NCBI GenBank assembly: GCA_963836605.1
Contig: CAWIKB010000009.1
Coordinates: 1,116,001-1,180,000 of the forward strand
DNA length: 64,000 nt
Reading direction: 5' to 3'
Origin: Bog-473 sp963836605
GTDB taxonomy: Bacteria; Actinomycetota; Acidimicrobiia; Acidimicrobiales; RAAP-2
The notes under the pieces were generated by a model. It did no database searches. It had not been told where the DNA came from and saw only the letters and a program-made list of their open reading frames with translations. Below, in pieces: positions 16,910 through 25,831 of this stretch; positions within the stretch are counted from its first letter, which is position 1; every line of letters begins with the position of its first letter. A program made the position numbers and the translations under genes.

Positions 16910-17448
16910 AGTGCACTCCTTTCTCGCGACGGTCGTGTCTCCCGGGACAGAGCGGCGCCAACGGCACGCCGCAAGGGAACGGTCGTGAGGTGGCACACGG
17001 CCAGGGCCAGGGCATCGGCCACGTCCGGCGGGCTGGGCGGTGTCGCCAAACCCAGTACGCTCGCCACCATGCGCTGGACCTGGTCCTTGGTGGCGGCCCC
17101 GTAGCCGACCAGGCCCAGCTTGACCTCGTTGGCCGTGTACTGGGCCACCTCGCAACCGGCCTCGGCGGCGGCGACCAGTGCCAGGCCACTGGCCTGACCG
17201 ACCGACATGGCCGTCTTGACGTTGACCTGGAAGAACACCCGCTCGACTGCCACCACCTGGGGCGAGAGCTCGGCCACCAGGGCCCGCAGCTCGGTGTGCA
17301 GGATCAGGAGCCGTTCCGGGAGTCGGGCGGCCGGATCGGTCTCGATCACCCCGGCCACGTGGGCCTTCAGCCCACTGTCGGCCTCGTCCCGACCGACCAG
17401 GCCGTAACCACAGCGCGAGAGCCCCGGGTCGATCCCCAATACGAACAT
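16906..17448 (-). CDS. ruvC: Crossover junction endodeoxyribonuclease RuvC
   Basis: 180 residues, of typical length. The first catalytic Asp is D7 in VLGIDPGLSRCGYG. The Glu is in VAVERVFF, and the two late Asp residues are in PPDVADALALAVCH. RuvC resolves Holliday junctions. It is the first gene of a tightly overlapped ruvC-ruvA-ruvB operon, and yebC lies upstream but is separated here by an inserted peptidase gene. Confidence 0.96.
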   Translation of the reverse strand: MFVLGIDPGLSRCGYGLVGRDEADSGLKAHVAGVIETDPAARLPERLLILHTELRALVAELSPQVVAVERVFFQVNVKTAMSVGQASGLALVAAAEAGCEVAQYTANEVKLGLVGYGAATKDQVQRMVASVLGLATPPSPPDVADALALAVCHLTTVPLRRAVGAALSRETRPSRERSAL

Positions 17449-17521
17449 GCGTTCGCAGCGTAGTCGCCCTCAGGCACGGATGGGCGGACCTACCCTCAGG
17501 ATTTCGGATCTGAATACCAGC

Positions 17522-18205
17522 TCAGGAGCTCGGTGCTGAGTACCACCCCAGCACATCGACCACGACGTCGATGCTGCCGGTGTTGTTGTAGATCGAAATC
17601 TTGCCGTCGTTGGCGATGGTGGCCACGGTGAGGTTGCCCTTGACCTCGCCCGCGGCCGGGTTGAGGTCCGAGGCGAAGGGCCGGCCGGGACCGGGGAACA
17701 CGGTGAGGAAGGTGCCGGCGGTGGGAGCCACTGCGGTCAGATTGACGACCACGGCCGTGGCGTCGCTCGGCAGGCCCGGTATGCCGGCCAGGCCATCGAC
17801 GGTGACGACGTCGGTCTTGGCTTGTCCGAGGGTCGTGTTGTCGCACTGGTCGTAGGGGCTGGAGAGGTTGGAGGGGTTGCCCGCCCTGGTGTCACAGATC
17901 CTGACCGGGGCGGGCTCCGCGCTCGAACTGGGCCCCCGACCCTCCCGGGGCGGAGAAATAGCCCGAGACATCGACCACCACGTCGGCGGCGGCCTTCGAA
18001 TAGATGGACACCTCTCCCGGGGTGGTTCCGGTGGTCGAGAGGGGGACGATGACCCGGTTGCCGGTGACCTGGCCCGCGGTGTAGTTCACGTTGGCCGTGA
18101 AGGGCTGGGCCGCATCTTGCGGGAAGACGGTCAGGTAACCACTGGCAGACGGGTTGACCACGGTCACGTTCAAGATGGCCGCGGTGGCGCGTGCTCGGGA
18201 TGCCG
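17522..18205 (-). pseudogene. Displaced C-terminal repeats of the large S53 peptidase
   Basis: The continuation of the peptidase gene is split into two other frames. 17892-18173 reads LNVTVVNPSASGYLTVFP...VVVDVSGYFSAPG, and 17522-17971 reads APVRICDTRAGNPSNLSSP...VDVLGWYSAPSS. The first displacement (near 18298-18302) is repaired by one extra base giving SSPDTQCNG. The second lies between about 17900 and 17950. Together they add about one and a half more copies of the VRICDTR...DVxGY domain. Either the gene lost its tail recently or two base calls are missing. Confidence 0.65.
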
Positions 18206-21200
18206 TTATCGCCGCCGCAGTGGACCTGGCCAGGACCGGGAGGGTGCCCGTGGCCTTGAGCGTCTCGCCCGCGTTGGCGGCGCCGTTGCACTGGGTGTCG
18301 GACTACTGAGGTTCGACGGATTGCTGGCCCTGGTGTCACAGAGCCGGGCCGGAGAGGACAGCGGGGTGTAGAGCCCCGCTCCCGGGCCGCCACTGGCCGT
18401 CGGCCCCACGTAGCCCTCGAGGTCGACCACGATGTCGGCTTGGGCCAAGGAGTAGATGGACACGTTCCCCGACTTCCCGATCCCCACCTGCACCAGATTG
18501 GGCACCACCTCACCCGGCGAATAGTTCAAGTTCGAGGCGAAGGGCTGTTTCGCTCCGGCCGGGAAGGCGGTCAGGTAGCCGCCGGCGGCAGGGTTGACCA
18601 CAGTCACGTTGAGGACCACGGCGTTGGCGTCGGCGGGCACACCGAAGGACCCGGCCACATTGAAGGTCTGGGTTCCCCCGGCGCCGATGTTCCCGGATGG
18701 ATTCGATCCATTGCATTGGGCAGCTTTACCGTTGAGAGCCGAAGGGTTCCCCGCCCTGGTGTCACAGATCCGCACCGGGGTCAGTGGGCTGTAGGGGCCC
18801 GAGGTCACGGTCAGTGGAGCGGTGCCGCTCGAGGGGGCGAAGGCAAAAGTCGGATTGCTCGTGTAGGTGGCGGTCACCGTATCGGCGCCGGTTGGAGCGT
18901 TGATGGCACTGCAGGCGCCGGCGCCAGACGACAGGGCCGTTGTGGTGCACAACGTGGTCGACCCGGCACTGAAGGTCACGGTGCCGGTCGGCGTGCCGCT
19001 ACCAGAGGTAACGGTTGCCGAATAGGCAACAGTACCGCCGAAGATCGTCTGCGCCGGACTGACTGAGGCCACAGTCGTCGAGCCGGCATCGTAGATGCCA
19101 ATGGATAGGGTGACTGTTGCCTCGAGGGATTCAGCATCGGTCACCGCGAAGGTGATGCTCTGCGTACCCGCCACCGTCGGCGTGCCGGTTATGGCCCCGG
19201 TCGAAGGGATGAGGTGCAGCCCTGCCGGCAGAGTCCCATTGATGATGGACCACGCATACGGCGGAGTGCCACTCGTGGCCGAGAGGGTCTGCGCGTAGGG
19301 AGAATTGAGTATCCCCGGAGCGAGCGAGGTGGTGGTGATCGCCGGGGGATATGAGAACAGGGACGTCGTCACTCCCGTACCCAACACCCCCGCCGCCTGC
19401 ACCGTCACGGTGCCGCTGCCGGTTGGGAGGACAACCGTGGCGCCGGTGGAGCTCGACGAGAGGACTGTCGCGGGAAGTCCGCCGAAGGTGATGGAAGCAT
19501 TCCTCAACCCGAGGCCCGAGATGGTGGCCTCGCCCACCGATCCGTTCTCGGTCACTCCCGTGATTTCAGGACACGAGAGGCCCGCCGCGATCGGCGTTCC
19601 GATGCCGCTCGCCAAGTCGTAGCCACCGGATGAGGGCCAGGCACCGGCGTTGGATCCCGTCAGGTCGTTGTCGCCGTTGATGATGTCGTTGAAGGCATTT
19701 CCGCCGTAGGCCACGCCCTGTTGGTAGAGGTAATAGAGGGCAGTACTGGCAACGCCGGCACTAGATGAGGTGCAGCCTGTATTCCGGTCGGCCTGCAAGC
19801 CCGCCCAAAATGGCGAAGCAAAGCTCGTACCGAAGCCCACGTCCCAGCCGCCATTGTCGTAGATCACCATGCCGACACCGGCATTGGCCGACACATCTGG
19901 CGTTTCTCGGCATGCGTTGTTGCACGATGCGTTCACCGGAACCACTGACGGTTGGTAGTTTGGCCGGGGTTCGCTGTCCGAGAGACCGCCACCTGCGGCT
20001 CCGAAGTCGCCATAGAAGTTGGCGCAGTCCGGGGTTGTTTGACCCTGGCAGTTGTTCCACACGAGTTCAGTACCCGGACTGAGAAGTTCAGTGCCTCCCG
20101 CCGCCGTGACGTACGGATCGCTGCTGGGGTAATCGGTCTGGAGCGACGTCGTGAATCCATCCTCTGAAAAACAGTCCTCGGAACCCGAGTCGCCGGTTGC
20201 CGCGAAGATGGACTGGCCTTGGACGGCTGCTCGCTGGAAGAGTGGATTGAACGATCCAATCGATCCGTCTTGCATGGCGTACATCTCGCACTCGCCCCAA
20301 CTCGTCGACACCACCTGGGCCGCGTCAGATGTGACGATGGAATTCCAGACGTCATACGCGTTGTTGACAGTGTTGTTCGGACCTTCGTAAGAGATGATCG
20401 AAGCTCCGGGGGACTGGGTGGCGGCCTGCTCGATATCGAGATCCGCTTCTGACGTTCCGAAGCCCACCGCGGGTCCGCCGCCGCCATCGACCTGGACCGT
20501 CGACACCGCATTGTGCAGACCGAAGCAGTTCATGTACCTGTTGACGTCCGACGGTGAGTGCGATGCGAGCTCGTAAAGGCCAATGGTCTCGCCGTGGCCG
20601 TTCTGGCCCTGGCTCAACAGGCTGTTCAACCCGTAGGCCGCTCCCAGCTGGTCCAGGCCCCAATATCCGCCGCCCTCTGTGTTGACGGCGCCGGCGCACG
20701 GGGTGAGGCCGTCGGCACGAGGCTGAATGCCCGTGCGGATTCTGGTGTGGGCCGACGACTTGGATGTCCGGGACTGTGGTTCGTACCGTGACACCGTGTC
20801 GAGTCCCAGTATGGACTGAATCTGACCGTTCGCCAGGGTTTCCGGTACCAGGGGCGCACCTTGCGCCACGTAACCCTCGGTACCTGAGGATGCTCGGTAA
20901 TGCTCAAAGGATGTACCCAACGCCGACGATACGGTGCTCGCTGAGGCCGATACCTGAACAGCGGAACCAGACAGCTCTGTTTTCTCTAAGCCACGGCTGT
21001 GCAGCCACGATTCGACATCTCCCACCGTCGCCGCCGACGGCCCGAACTCCGAGTCGAACTGCCCCTTCTTCAACCACTGGTGGTACTGCGGTGACTTCGG
21101 GTCGTAGAGGTTCTTGAGAAGTGTGTGCAATTGATCCTGATTGGATGGTGGCAACACCACACTGAGCGAGATCTTCTGGGATCCCGGAATTGTTCCCAGC

Positions 21201-21370
21201 GGCTTCAAACCCTTGGGTACGGCCGGCGGCGCCAATTGATGGGGACGAACCAACGGGGTACCGGCCACCGCGGGTGACTGCACGCCAAGCATGAAGCCGG
21301 CGGCGATCAGCAGCGCTATAAGACCAGAGGTGCACGTGTGGGAAGGTCCCTTACCCACCAGCGAATTCAC
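18206..21370 (-). CDS. Large secreted S53 peptidase with TIG, Ig-like and VRxxDTR domains
   Basis: 1054 residues as read, from GTG 21370 with GGAGGGG before it. Domains in order: signal peptide (to about 37); pro-kumamolisin domain (about 60-200); S53 catalytic domain with E308-x3-D312 in SEADLDIE, D394 in ATGDSG and S516 in GFGTSFASP; an IPT/TIG domain (about 605-670, SCPEITGVTENGSVGEATIS); a putative Ig (He_PIG-like) domain with SGTPPYAWSIINGTLPAGL; an Ig-like domain with GTVTFSAGSTT; one full VRICDTR...DLEGYV domain; and the start of another. The end is frameshifted (see 17522-18205). It is inserted between ruvC and yebC. Confidence 0.85.
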   Translation of the reverse strand: MNSLVGKGPSHTCTSGLIALLIAAGFMLGVQSPAVAGTPLVRPHQLAPPAVPKGLKPLGTIPGSQKISLSVVLPPSNQDQLHTLLKNLYDPKSPQYHQWLKKGQFDSEFGPSAATVGDVESWLHSRGLEKTELSGSAVQVSASASTVSSALGTSFEHYRASSGTEGYVAQGAPLVPETLANGQIQSILGLDTVSRYEPQSRTSKSSAHTRIRTGIQPRADGLTPCAGAVNTEGGGYWGLDQLGAAYGLNSLLSQGQNGHGETIGLYELASHSPSDVNRYMNCFGLHNAVSTVQVDGGGGPAVGFGTSEADLDIEQAATQSPGASIISYEGPNNTVNNAYDVWNSIVTSDAAQVVSTSWGECEMYAMQDGSIGSFNPLFQRAAVQGQSIFAATGDSGSEDCFSEDGFTTSLQTDYPSSDPYVTAAGGTELLSPGTELVWNNCQGQTTPDCANFYGDFGAAGGGLSDSEPRPNYQPSVVPVNASCNNACRETPDVSANAGVGMVIYDNGGWDVGFGTSFASPFWAGLQADRNTGCTSSSAGVASTALYYLYQQGVAYGGNAFNDIINGDNDLTGSNAGAWPSSGGYDLASGIGTPIAAGLSCPEITGVTENGSVGEATISGLGLRNASITFGGLPATVLSSSSTGATVVLPTGSGTVTVQAAGVLGTGVTTSLFSYPPAITTTSLAPGILNSPYAQTLSATSGTPPYAWSIINGTLPAGLHLIPSTGAITGTPTVAGTQSITFAVTDAESLEATVTLSIGIYDAGSTTVASVSPAQTIFGGTVAYSATVTSGSGTPTGTVTFSAGSTTLCTTTALSSGAGACSAINAPTGADTVTATYTSNPTFAFAPSSGTAPLTVTSGPYSPLTPVRICDTRAGNPSALNGKAAQCNGSNPSGNIGAGGTQTFNVAGSFGVPADANAVVLNVTVVNPAAGGYLTAFPAGAKQPFASNLNYSPGEVVPNLVQVGIGKSGNVSIYSLAQADIVVDLEGYVGPTASGGPGAGLYTPLSSPARLCDTRASNPSNLSSPTPSATAPPTRARRSRPRAPSRSWPGPLRRR

Positions 21371-21614
21371 AGCCCCTCCCGGTGATCCTGTTCTGTTCCC
21401 GACGGATCGCGCTCACCATAGACCCGAATCGCGGCCCATCAGGGGCGCGCTCCGGCTTCGATTGAGCACGAACCGCCCGATCGGTTCACCGAGATGTCAA
21501 GGACAACGGATCACCCGAGGCAGCTGTTGCACACGGGTATCGATCCCAGGGTCGTGAGCAGTAACCTCGTCGAACCGGGTTGCCCTACACGACGCGAGGG
21601 AAACAGCCGAGTCC

Positions 21615-22364
21615 TTACCCCTCGAACGCGGCCAGGACGTCGTCGGAGATGTCGGCGTTGGCGTGGACGGCTTGGACGTCGTCGTGGTCGTCGATCGCTT
21701 CGAGCAGACGCAGCACCCGCTTGGCGTCACCGTCGTCGGAGACCGGCAGCATCGTCGTGGGCTCGAGCGAGAGGTCCACGCTCTGGGGCGTCATCCCCGC
21801 CTCGTCGAGCGCGGCCCGGACCGACTCGAGGTCGGTGGGAGCGCTGGTGACGACCCAGTGCTCGCCGTTGTCGGTGAGGTTCTCGGCACCTCCCTCCATG
21901 GCCACCTCCATCACCTTGTCCTCGTCAAAGGTCCGGTCGACCGCCACCACGCCCTTGCGCTCGAACTGCCAGCTCACCGCGCCCGGCTCCGCCATGGAGC
22001 CGCCGTTACGGCTGAAGAGGTTACGGATTTCGGACCCGGTGCGGTTGCGGTTGTCACTGAGCGTCTCGACGATGACGGCCACCCCGGCGGGGCCGTAGCC
22101 CTCGTAATTGATGGCCTCGTAGCGCACGCCCTCGAGCTCACCCGTTCCCCGCTTGATCGCCTTCTCAATGGTGTCCAACGGCACCGAGGCGCTGCGGGCC
22201 TTCTGGTACGCCGTGCGCAGGGTGGCATTGGCGTCCATGTCGCCGCCGCCCTCGCGGGCAGCCACCTCGACCAGGCGGATGCACTTGGCAAAGACCTTGG
22301 CCCGGGCCTTGTCCTGTGCGCCCTTGCGGTACTTGGTCGTCGCCCATTTCGAGTGACCCGACAT
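21615..22364 (-). CDS. yebC: YebC/PmpR-family protein
   Basis: 249 residues starting MSGHSKWATTKYRKGAQDK, the family signature, with GYGPAGVAVIVETLSDNRNRT in the middle. Length is normal. Members have been described as transcriptional regulators, and more recently as relieving ribosome stalling at proline runs. A good ribosome-binding site (GAGGGAGGAAC) precedes the ATG. In mycobacteria it lies between pdxT and ruvC; here both sides carry inserted genes. Confidence 0.95.
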   Translation of the reverse strand: MSGHSKWATTKYRKGAQDKARAKVFAKCIRLVEVAAREGGGDMDANATLRTAYQKARSASVPLDTIEKAIKRGTGELEGVRYEAINYEGYGPAGVAVIVETLSDNRNRTGSEIRNLFSRNGGSMAEPGAVSWQFERKGVVAVDRTFDEDKVMEVAMEGGAENLTDNGEHWVVTSAPTDLESVRAALDEAGMTPQSVDLSLEPTTMLPVSDDGDAKRVLRLLEAIDDHDDVQAVHANADISDDVLAAFEG

Positions 22365-22443
22365 GTTCCTCCCTCGGAGACTGGGAGACCGATTCTATCG
22401 GGGCGGGTCGTTCGAGGACTGAACGATCAGGGCGGCGGCACGA

Positions 22444-23043
22444 TCAGAGGGGCGGCCGGGTGGCCGCGTGCAGCACGGCCTCGACATCGTCGGCCACCAG
22501 GTCCAGGCCGGCCTCGCCGGTCTGCATGGTGGCCATGAGCAGCGAGATCACGATGATGACCAGTCCGTTGGCCATCTGGACCGGGTCGACGTCCCGGCGC
22601 ACCCGGCCGGTGACCTGTTGGGCCTGCATGAGCTCGGCCACGCCCTTGCGCAGCTCGGCCAGGGCGGGGATGTCGAGCAGGCGCATGGTGAACTCGGGCT
22701 CGAGACCCGAGACGATGCGCCGGGCCAATGGGTGCCCGTCGATGCTGGTGACCAGGCTCCGCATCATGGAGTGGCCCCAATGCTCGGGAGCCGTCTCAAT
22801 CGCCACCAGCGACACCGCCTCGCCGATCAGGCGGGCCACGTCCTCGTCGACCGCCGCCACGAACAGTGCTTCCTTGTTGGCGAAGTACGGGTAGGACGCC
22901 GTGGTGGACAGGCCGGCGTCCCGGCAGATGTCGGCCACCGACGTGCCGCGGTAGCCCTCCCGGGCGAAGCGCACGATGCCGGCCGCGATCAGGCTCTGGC
23001 GGGTGCGGTCGCCCTTGGTGGTCCCCCCTTCGGCCAGCGTCAT
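22444..23043 (-). CDS. TetR-family transcriptional regulator
   Basis: 199 residues. The N-terminal helix-turn-helix reads RTRQSLIAAGIVRFAREGYRG followed by TSVADICRDAGLSTTASYPYF, typical of TetR. The ligand domain fills the rest. The start GTG/ATG region overlaps the stop of the diiron gene (4 bp), so both are in one transcript that starts at the divergent promoter near 24150. It probably controls the redox cluster through that promoter. Confidence 0.9.
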   Translation of the reverse strand: MTLAEGGTTKGDRTRQSLIAAGIVRFAREGYRGTSVADICRDAGLSTTASYPYFANKEALFVAAVDEDVARLIGEAVSLVAIETAPEHWGHSMMRSLVTSIDGHPLARRIVSGLEPEFTMRLLDIPALAELRKGVAELMQAQQVTGRVRRDVDPVQMANGLVIIVISLLMATMQTGEAGLDLVADDVEAVLHAATRPPL

Positions 23044-24122
23044 GCCGATGGTGCCGCCGATGCCGACGATTCCGACGACGCTGATGACGCCCCTGATGAT
23101 GCCGCCGATGCCGCCACCTCCGACGACGATTCCGAAGACACAGACGACACTGACGAGGAGGCCGACGACGAGGCCCCCTCCGACGCCGCGGCGAGGTCGG
23201 GCGCGGCGCGGTCACGTCCGCGGCTGTCCACGCCGGCGGCCCGGCGCCATCCCCAGGGGATGCGGCCGCGCCCGAAGACCCCGGCCTCGACGACCACGTT
23301 GAAGAGCGGGCGCAGCGCCCGGTGCCGCAGCGCCGTGCGGCCGGCGGAGCGGTTGACGGCGCGCCAGGTCTTCCAGCTCGGCAGGCCGATGGTGCGGTAC
23401 ACGCCGGGATGGACGAGGGTGTCGAACATCCCGATGGCGATGTGGGAGGCGAGGTGCCGGACCAGGAAGCGCTCGACGAGCCCGGCCCTGGCCCACTGCT
23501 CGGGAAAGATCATGCGGGCGAAGGCGAGGTGGCGGGCCTCCTCCTGGCGGTGGTACTTGCTCACGCGGCGGATCATGGGATCGCTGTCGGGGTGCTCGGA
23601 CGCCAGCTTCTGCATGAGGTCGGGCACTTCCTCACCGCTGAGCACGAGTAGGCAGAAGAGCGCCGGCCTGGACGTGAGGAACGGGACCACGAAGTTCTGG
23701 GCCACCCGCAGGACCGGATGATCGAGTGGGTTGTGGGCCTTCGGGCCGACCTGGCTCAGCAGGCGCACGAAGAGGCGGGAGTGACGGGTCTCCTCCCCCA
23801 GTTCGTGGAGGATGTAGGTGACCCGCGGGTCGGTCAGGTCCCGGTGGTTGAGGATCTCCATGGAGAACCCCGCAGTGAGGACCGACTCGAAACGGACGCC
23901 GGTGTCCACGATGGAGCCGAACTCCTCCCGCGACAGGGTGCGCTTCTGGTCGGGCGTCAGGCGCCCGAGGACGTCGGGCAGGTCGGCGATGCTGAGCAGC
24001 TCGTCGGGGAGCACCTGACCGTCACCCACGGCGCCCGGGACCTCGAGGTCGGGCTCGAGGATACGGTTGAGCGACGCGGTCGAGAGCCGCTCGATTCTGT
24101 CGTTCACTGTCTTGGTTGCCAT
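23040..24122 (-). CDS. AurF-like diiron oxygenase family protein
   Basis: 360 residues. The helical core shows ligand-type motifs of ferritin-like diiron enzymes: E in ESVLTAGFSMEI, ExxRH in GEETRHSRLF, EE in LSGEEVPDL, and EEARH in HRQEEARHLAFAR. This resembles the AurF/CmlI N-oxygenase family, whose members oxidise amines or hydroxylate substrates using O2 and two irons. After about residue 318 the protein ends in a Ser/Ala/Glu-only tail of about 40 residues encoded by repetitive DNA, probably disordered. Its substrate is unknown. Confidence 0.78.
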   Translation of the reverse strand: MATKTVNDRIERLSTASLNRILEPDLEVPGAVGDGQVLPDELLSIADLPDVLGRLTPDQKRTLSREEFGSIVDTGVRFESVLTAGFSMEILNHRDLTDPRVTYILHELGEETRHSRLFVRLLSQVGPKAHNPLDHPVLRVAQNFVVPFLTSRPALFCLLVLSGEEVPDLMQKLASEHPDSDPMIRRVSKYHRQEEARHLAFARMIFPEQWARAGLVERFLVRHLASHIAIGMFDTLVHPGVYRTIGLPSWKTWRAVNRSAGRTALRHRALRPLFNVVVEAGVFGRGRIPWGWRRAAGVDSRGRDRAAPDLAAASEGASSSASSSVSSVSSESSSEVAASAASSGASSASSESSASAAPSA

Positions 24123-24128
24123 GCTTCC

Positions 24129-24157
24129 ATCTTTAAGGAAATGAGGGATTGTGTCAA
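24129..24157 (-). promoter_or_regulatory. Promoter of the diiron-tetR operon
   Basis: On the minus strand a perfect -35 TTGACA (24152-24157) is followed after 17 bp by AAAGAT (24129-24134). That -10 lies six bases before the ATG at 24122, so the transcript is probably leaderless or nearly so. Confidence 0.6.
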
Positions 24158-24171
24158 GACCTGAAATCCTT
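24135..24171. promoter_or_regulatory. Candidate TetR operator between divergent promoters
   Basis: AAGGAAAT at 24135-24142 and AAATCCTT at 24164-24171 form an imperfect inverted repeat (6 of 8 positions pair) spanning both -35 elements. Its position would let one bound regulator shut both directions. The arms are far apart (21 bp), so this is weak evidence. Confidence 0.3.
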
Positions 24172-24177
24172 TACTAT
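24149..24177 (+). promoter_or_regulatory. Promoter of the monooxygenase operon
   Basis: TTGTGT (24149-24154), 17 bp, then TACTAT (24172-24177), ending seven bases before ATG 24185. It overlaps the opposing -35 by three bases, so the two promoters must compete. The position supports a leaderless transcript and the 24185 start. Confidence 0.55.
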
Positions 24178-24184
24178 GCGAGCC

Positions 24185-25831
24185 ATGACGAGAACGGCCT
24201 CTGCGCTGCGCCCTGACCCGCTACACCCTCGCCCCGAACCAGTGCCCCTCCCCGCCCATGTGCCCATCGCCATCGTGGGCGCGGGGTTCTCCGGCCTCGG
24301 CTCGGCCATCGCGCTGGCCCACGAAGGCTACGGCGACGCCGACGTGCTCGTCCTGGAACGGCGTTCGGACGTCGGGGGGACCTGGTTCGACAACTCGTAC
24401 CCCGGCTGCCGCTGCGATGTGCCCTCCAACCTCTACTCGTTCTCCTTCGCACCCAATCCGGACTGGAGCGAGACGTTCTCGGGCCAACCCGAGATCGAGC
24501 GCTACCTCCAGGACACGGCCCGCCGGTACGGCGTGCTGGACCGGATCGCCTTCGGGGCGTCGCTCGAATCCGCCCGGTGGGATCCCGAACGCTCGGTCTG
24601 GGCCCTCGAGACGGCGCGGGGCTCGCTCACGGCGGACATCCTCATCAGTGGCGGGGGCGGGCTGTCGGAGCCGTCCATCCCCGATCTGACCGGGGCCTCG
24701 ACGTTCGCCGGGACCTCGTTCCACTCGGCGCAGTGGAACCACGACCACGACCTGGCCGGTCGGAAAGTGGCCATCATCGGCACCGGCGCGTCGACCATCC
24801 AGTTCCTGCCCCACGTCCAGAAGGAGGCCGGGCACGTCGCTCTCTTCCAGCGCACGCCGCCCTGGGTCTTCCCCCACCGGAACCGGCCCACCCGCGGCGC
24901 CGAGCGCATGGCCTTCCGGTGGTTGCCCTGGACGCAGCGGGTCTCGCGGGCCCGCAACTACTGGATGGGCGAATTCCTCCTGGGCACCATGCTCATCCGC
25001 AACAGCCCGATGCTGCAGCGCCTGGAGAAGCTGGCCCGGCGGTACCTGGAGCGGCAGGTGGCCGATCCCGAGCTGCGGGCCAAGCTGACCCCGACGTATA
25101 CCCCCGGCTGTAAGCGCCTGCTGCAATCGAACGACTACTACCCGGCCCTGCAGCGACCCAACGTCTCGGTCGAGACGGAGAAGATCATCGAGGTGGTGCC
25201 CTCGGGGATCGTCACCGCCGACGGCGTGCGGCACGAGGTGGACACCATCATCTACGGCACCGGCTTCCGCATCACCAGCAACCCGATGGCCGAGCGGGTG
25301 GTCGGCAGCGACGGGCGCACGCTCAAGGAGCACTGGTCGGGTTCGGGCATGTCGGCCTATTGCGGGGCGACCATCCCCGGCTTCCCCAATTTCTTCATGC
25401 TGGCCGGGCCCAACACGGGTATCGGCCACACTTCGCTCGTCGTCATGATCGAGGCCCAGATCGCGCACGTGGCCGGTGCCCTGCGGGCCCTGCGGTCCCG
25501 GGACGCCGCGGTGGTCGAGGTGCGGCCCGAAGTGGCGTCGCGCTGGGCCACGGCGATCCAGGCCAAGGCGGCCCCGACGGTGTGGAATTCGGGAGGGTGC
25601 TCGAGCTGGTATCTCGACGAAGCCGGTCGCAACACCACCCTCTGGCCCGACTACACCTTCCGCTTCATCCGCCGGGCCCGAGATTTCGACCCGGGCGACT
25701 ACCTGATCAGCGGGAGGCGCGACACCTCGAGCTCGAGGCGTGACAGCTCGAGCTCGAGCGGCACCGATGTTCCGCCCCGGCCCACGGTGACAGTGCCGGC
25801 GCTGCCGGTGCCGACCGGCCCGCTTCCGTGA
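24185..25831 (+). CDS. Flavin-containing (Baeyer-Villiger type) monooxygenase
   Basis: 548 residues from ATG 24185, chosen because the promoter -10 ends just before it; in-frame starts at 24149 and 24176 are upstream. It has an FAD site GAGFSGLG, the Baeyer-Villiger fingerprint F-A-G-T-S-F-H-S-A-Q-W (FxGxxxHxxxW), and an NADPH site GTGASTIQF. The family inserts oxygen into ketones to give esters or lactones, or oxidises S/N atoms. The last 30 residues are Ser/Arg/Pro-rich. It heads an operon with an SDR and an alpha/beta hydrolase. Confidence 0.9.
   Translation: MTRTASALRPDPLHPRPEPVPLPAHVPIAIVGAGFSGLGSAIALAHEGYGDADVLVLERRSDVGGTWFDNSYPGCRCDVPSNLYSFSFAPNPDWSETFSGQPEIERYLQDTARRYGVLDRIAFGASLESARWDPERSVWALETARGSLTADILISGGGGLSEPSIPDLTGASTFAGTSFHSAQWNHDHDLAGRKVAIIGTGASTIQFLPHVQKEAGHVALFQRTPPWVFPHRNRPTRGAERMAFRWLPWTQRVSRARNYWMGEFLLGTMLIRNSPMLQRLEKLARRYLERQVADPELRAKLTPTYTPGCKRLLQSNDYYPALQRPNVSVETEKIIEVVPSGIVTADGVRHEVDTIIYGTGFRITSNPMAERVVGSDGRTLKEHWSGSGMSAYCGATIPGFPNFFMLAGPNTGIGHTSLVVMIEAQIAHVAGALRALRSRDAAVVEVRPEVASRWATAIQAKAAPTVWNSGGCSSWYLDEAGRNTTLWPDYTFRFIRRARDFDPGDYLISGRRDTSSSRRDSSSSSGTDVPPRPTVTVPALPVPTGPLP

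Noticed and set aside
21500..21614. Possible tRNA near the yebC end
   Set aside because: No cloverleaf arms or T-loop GTTCRANYC could be matched. No tRNA was found anywhere in the window.
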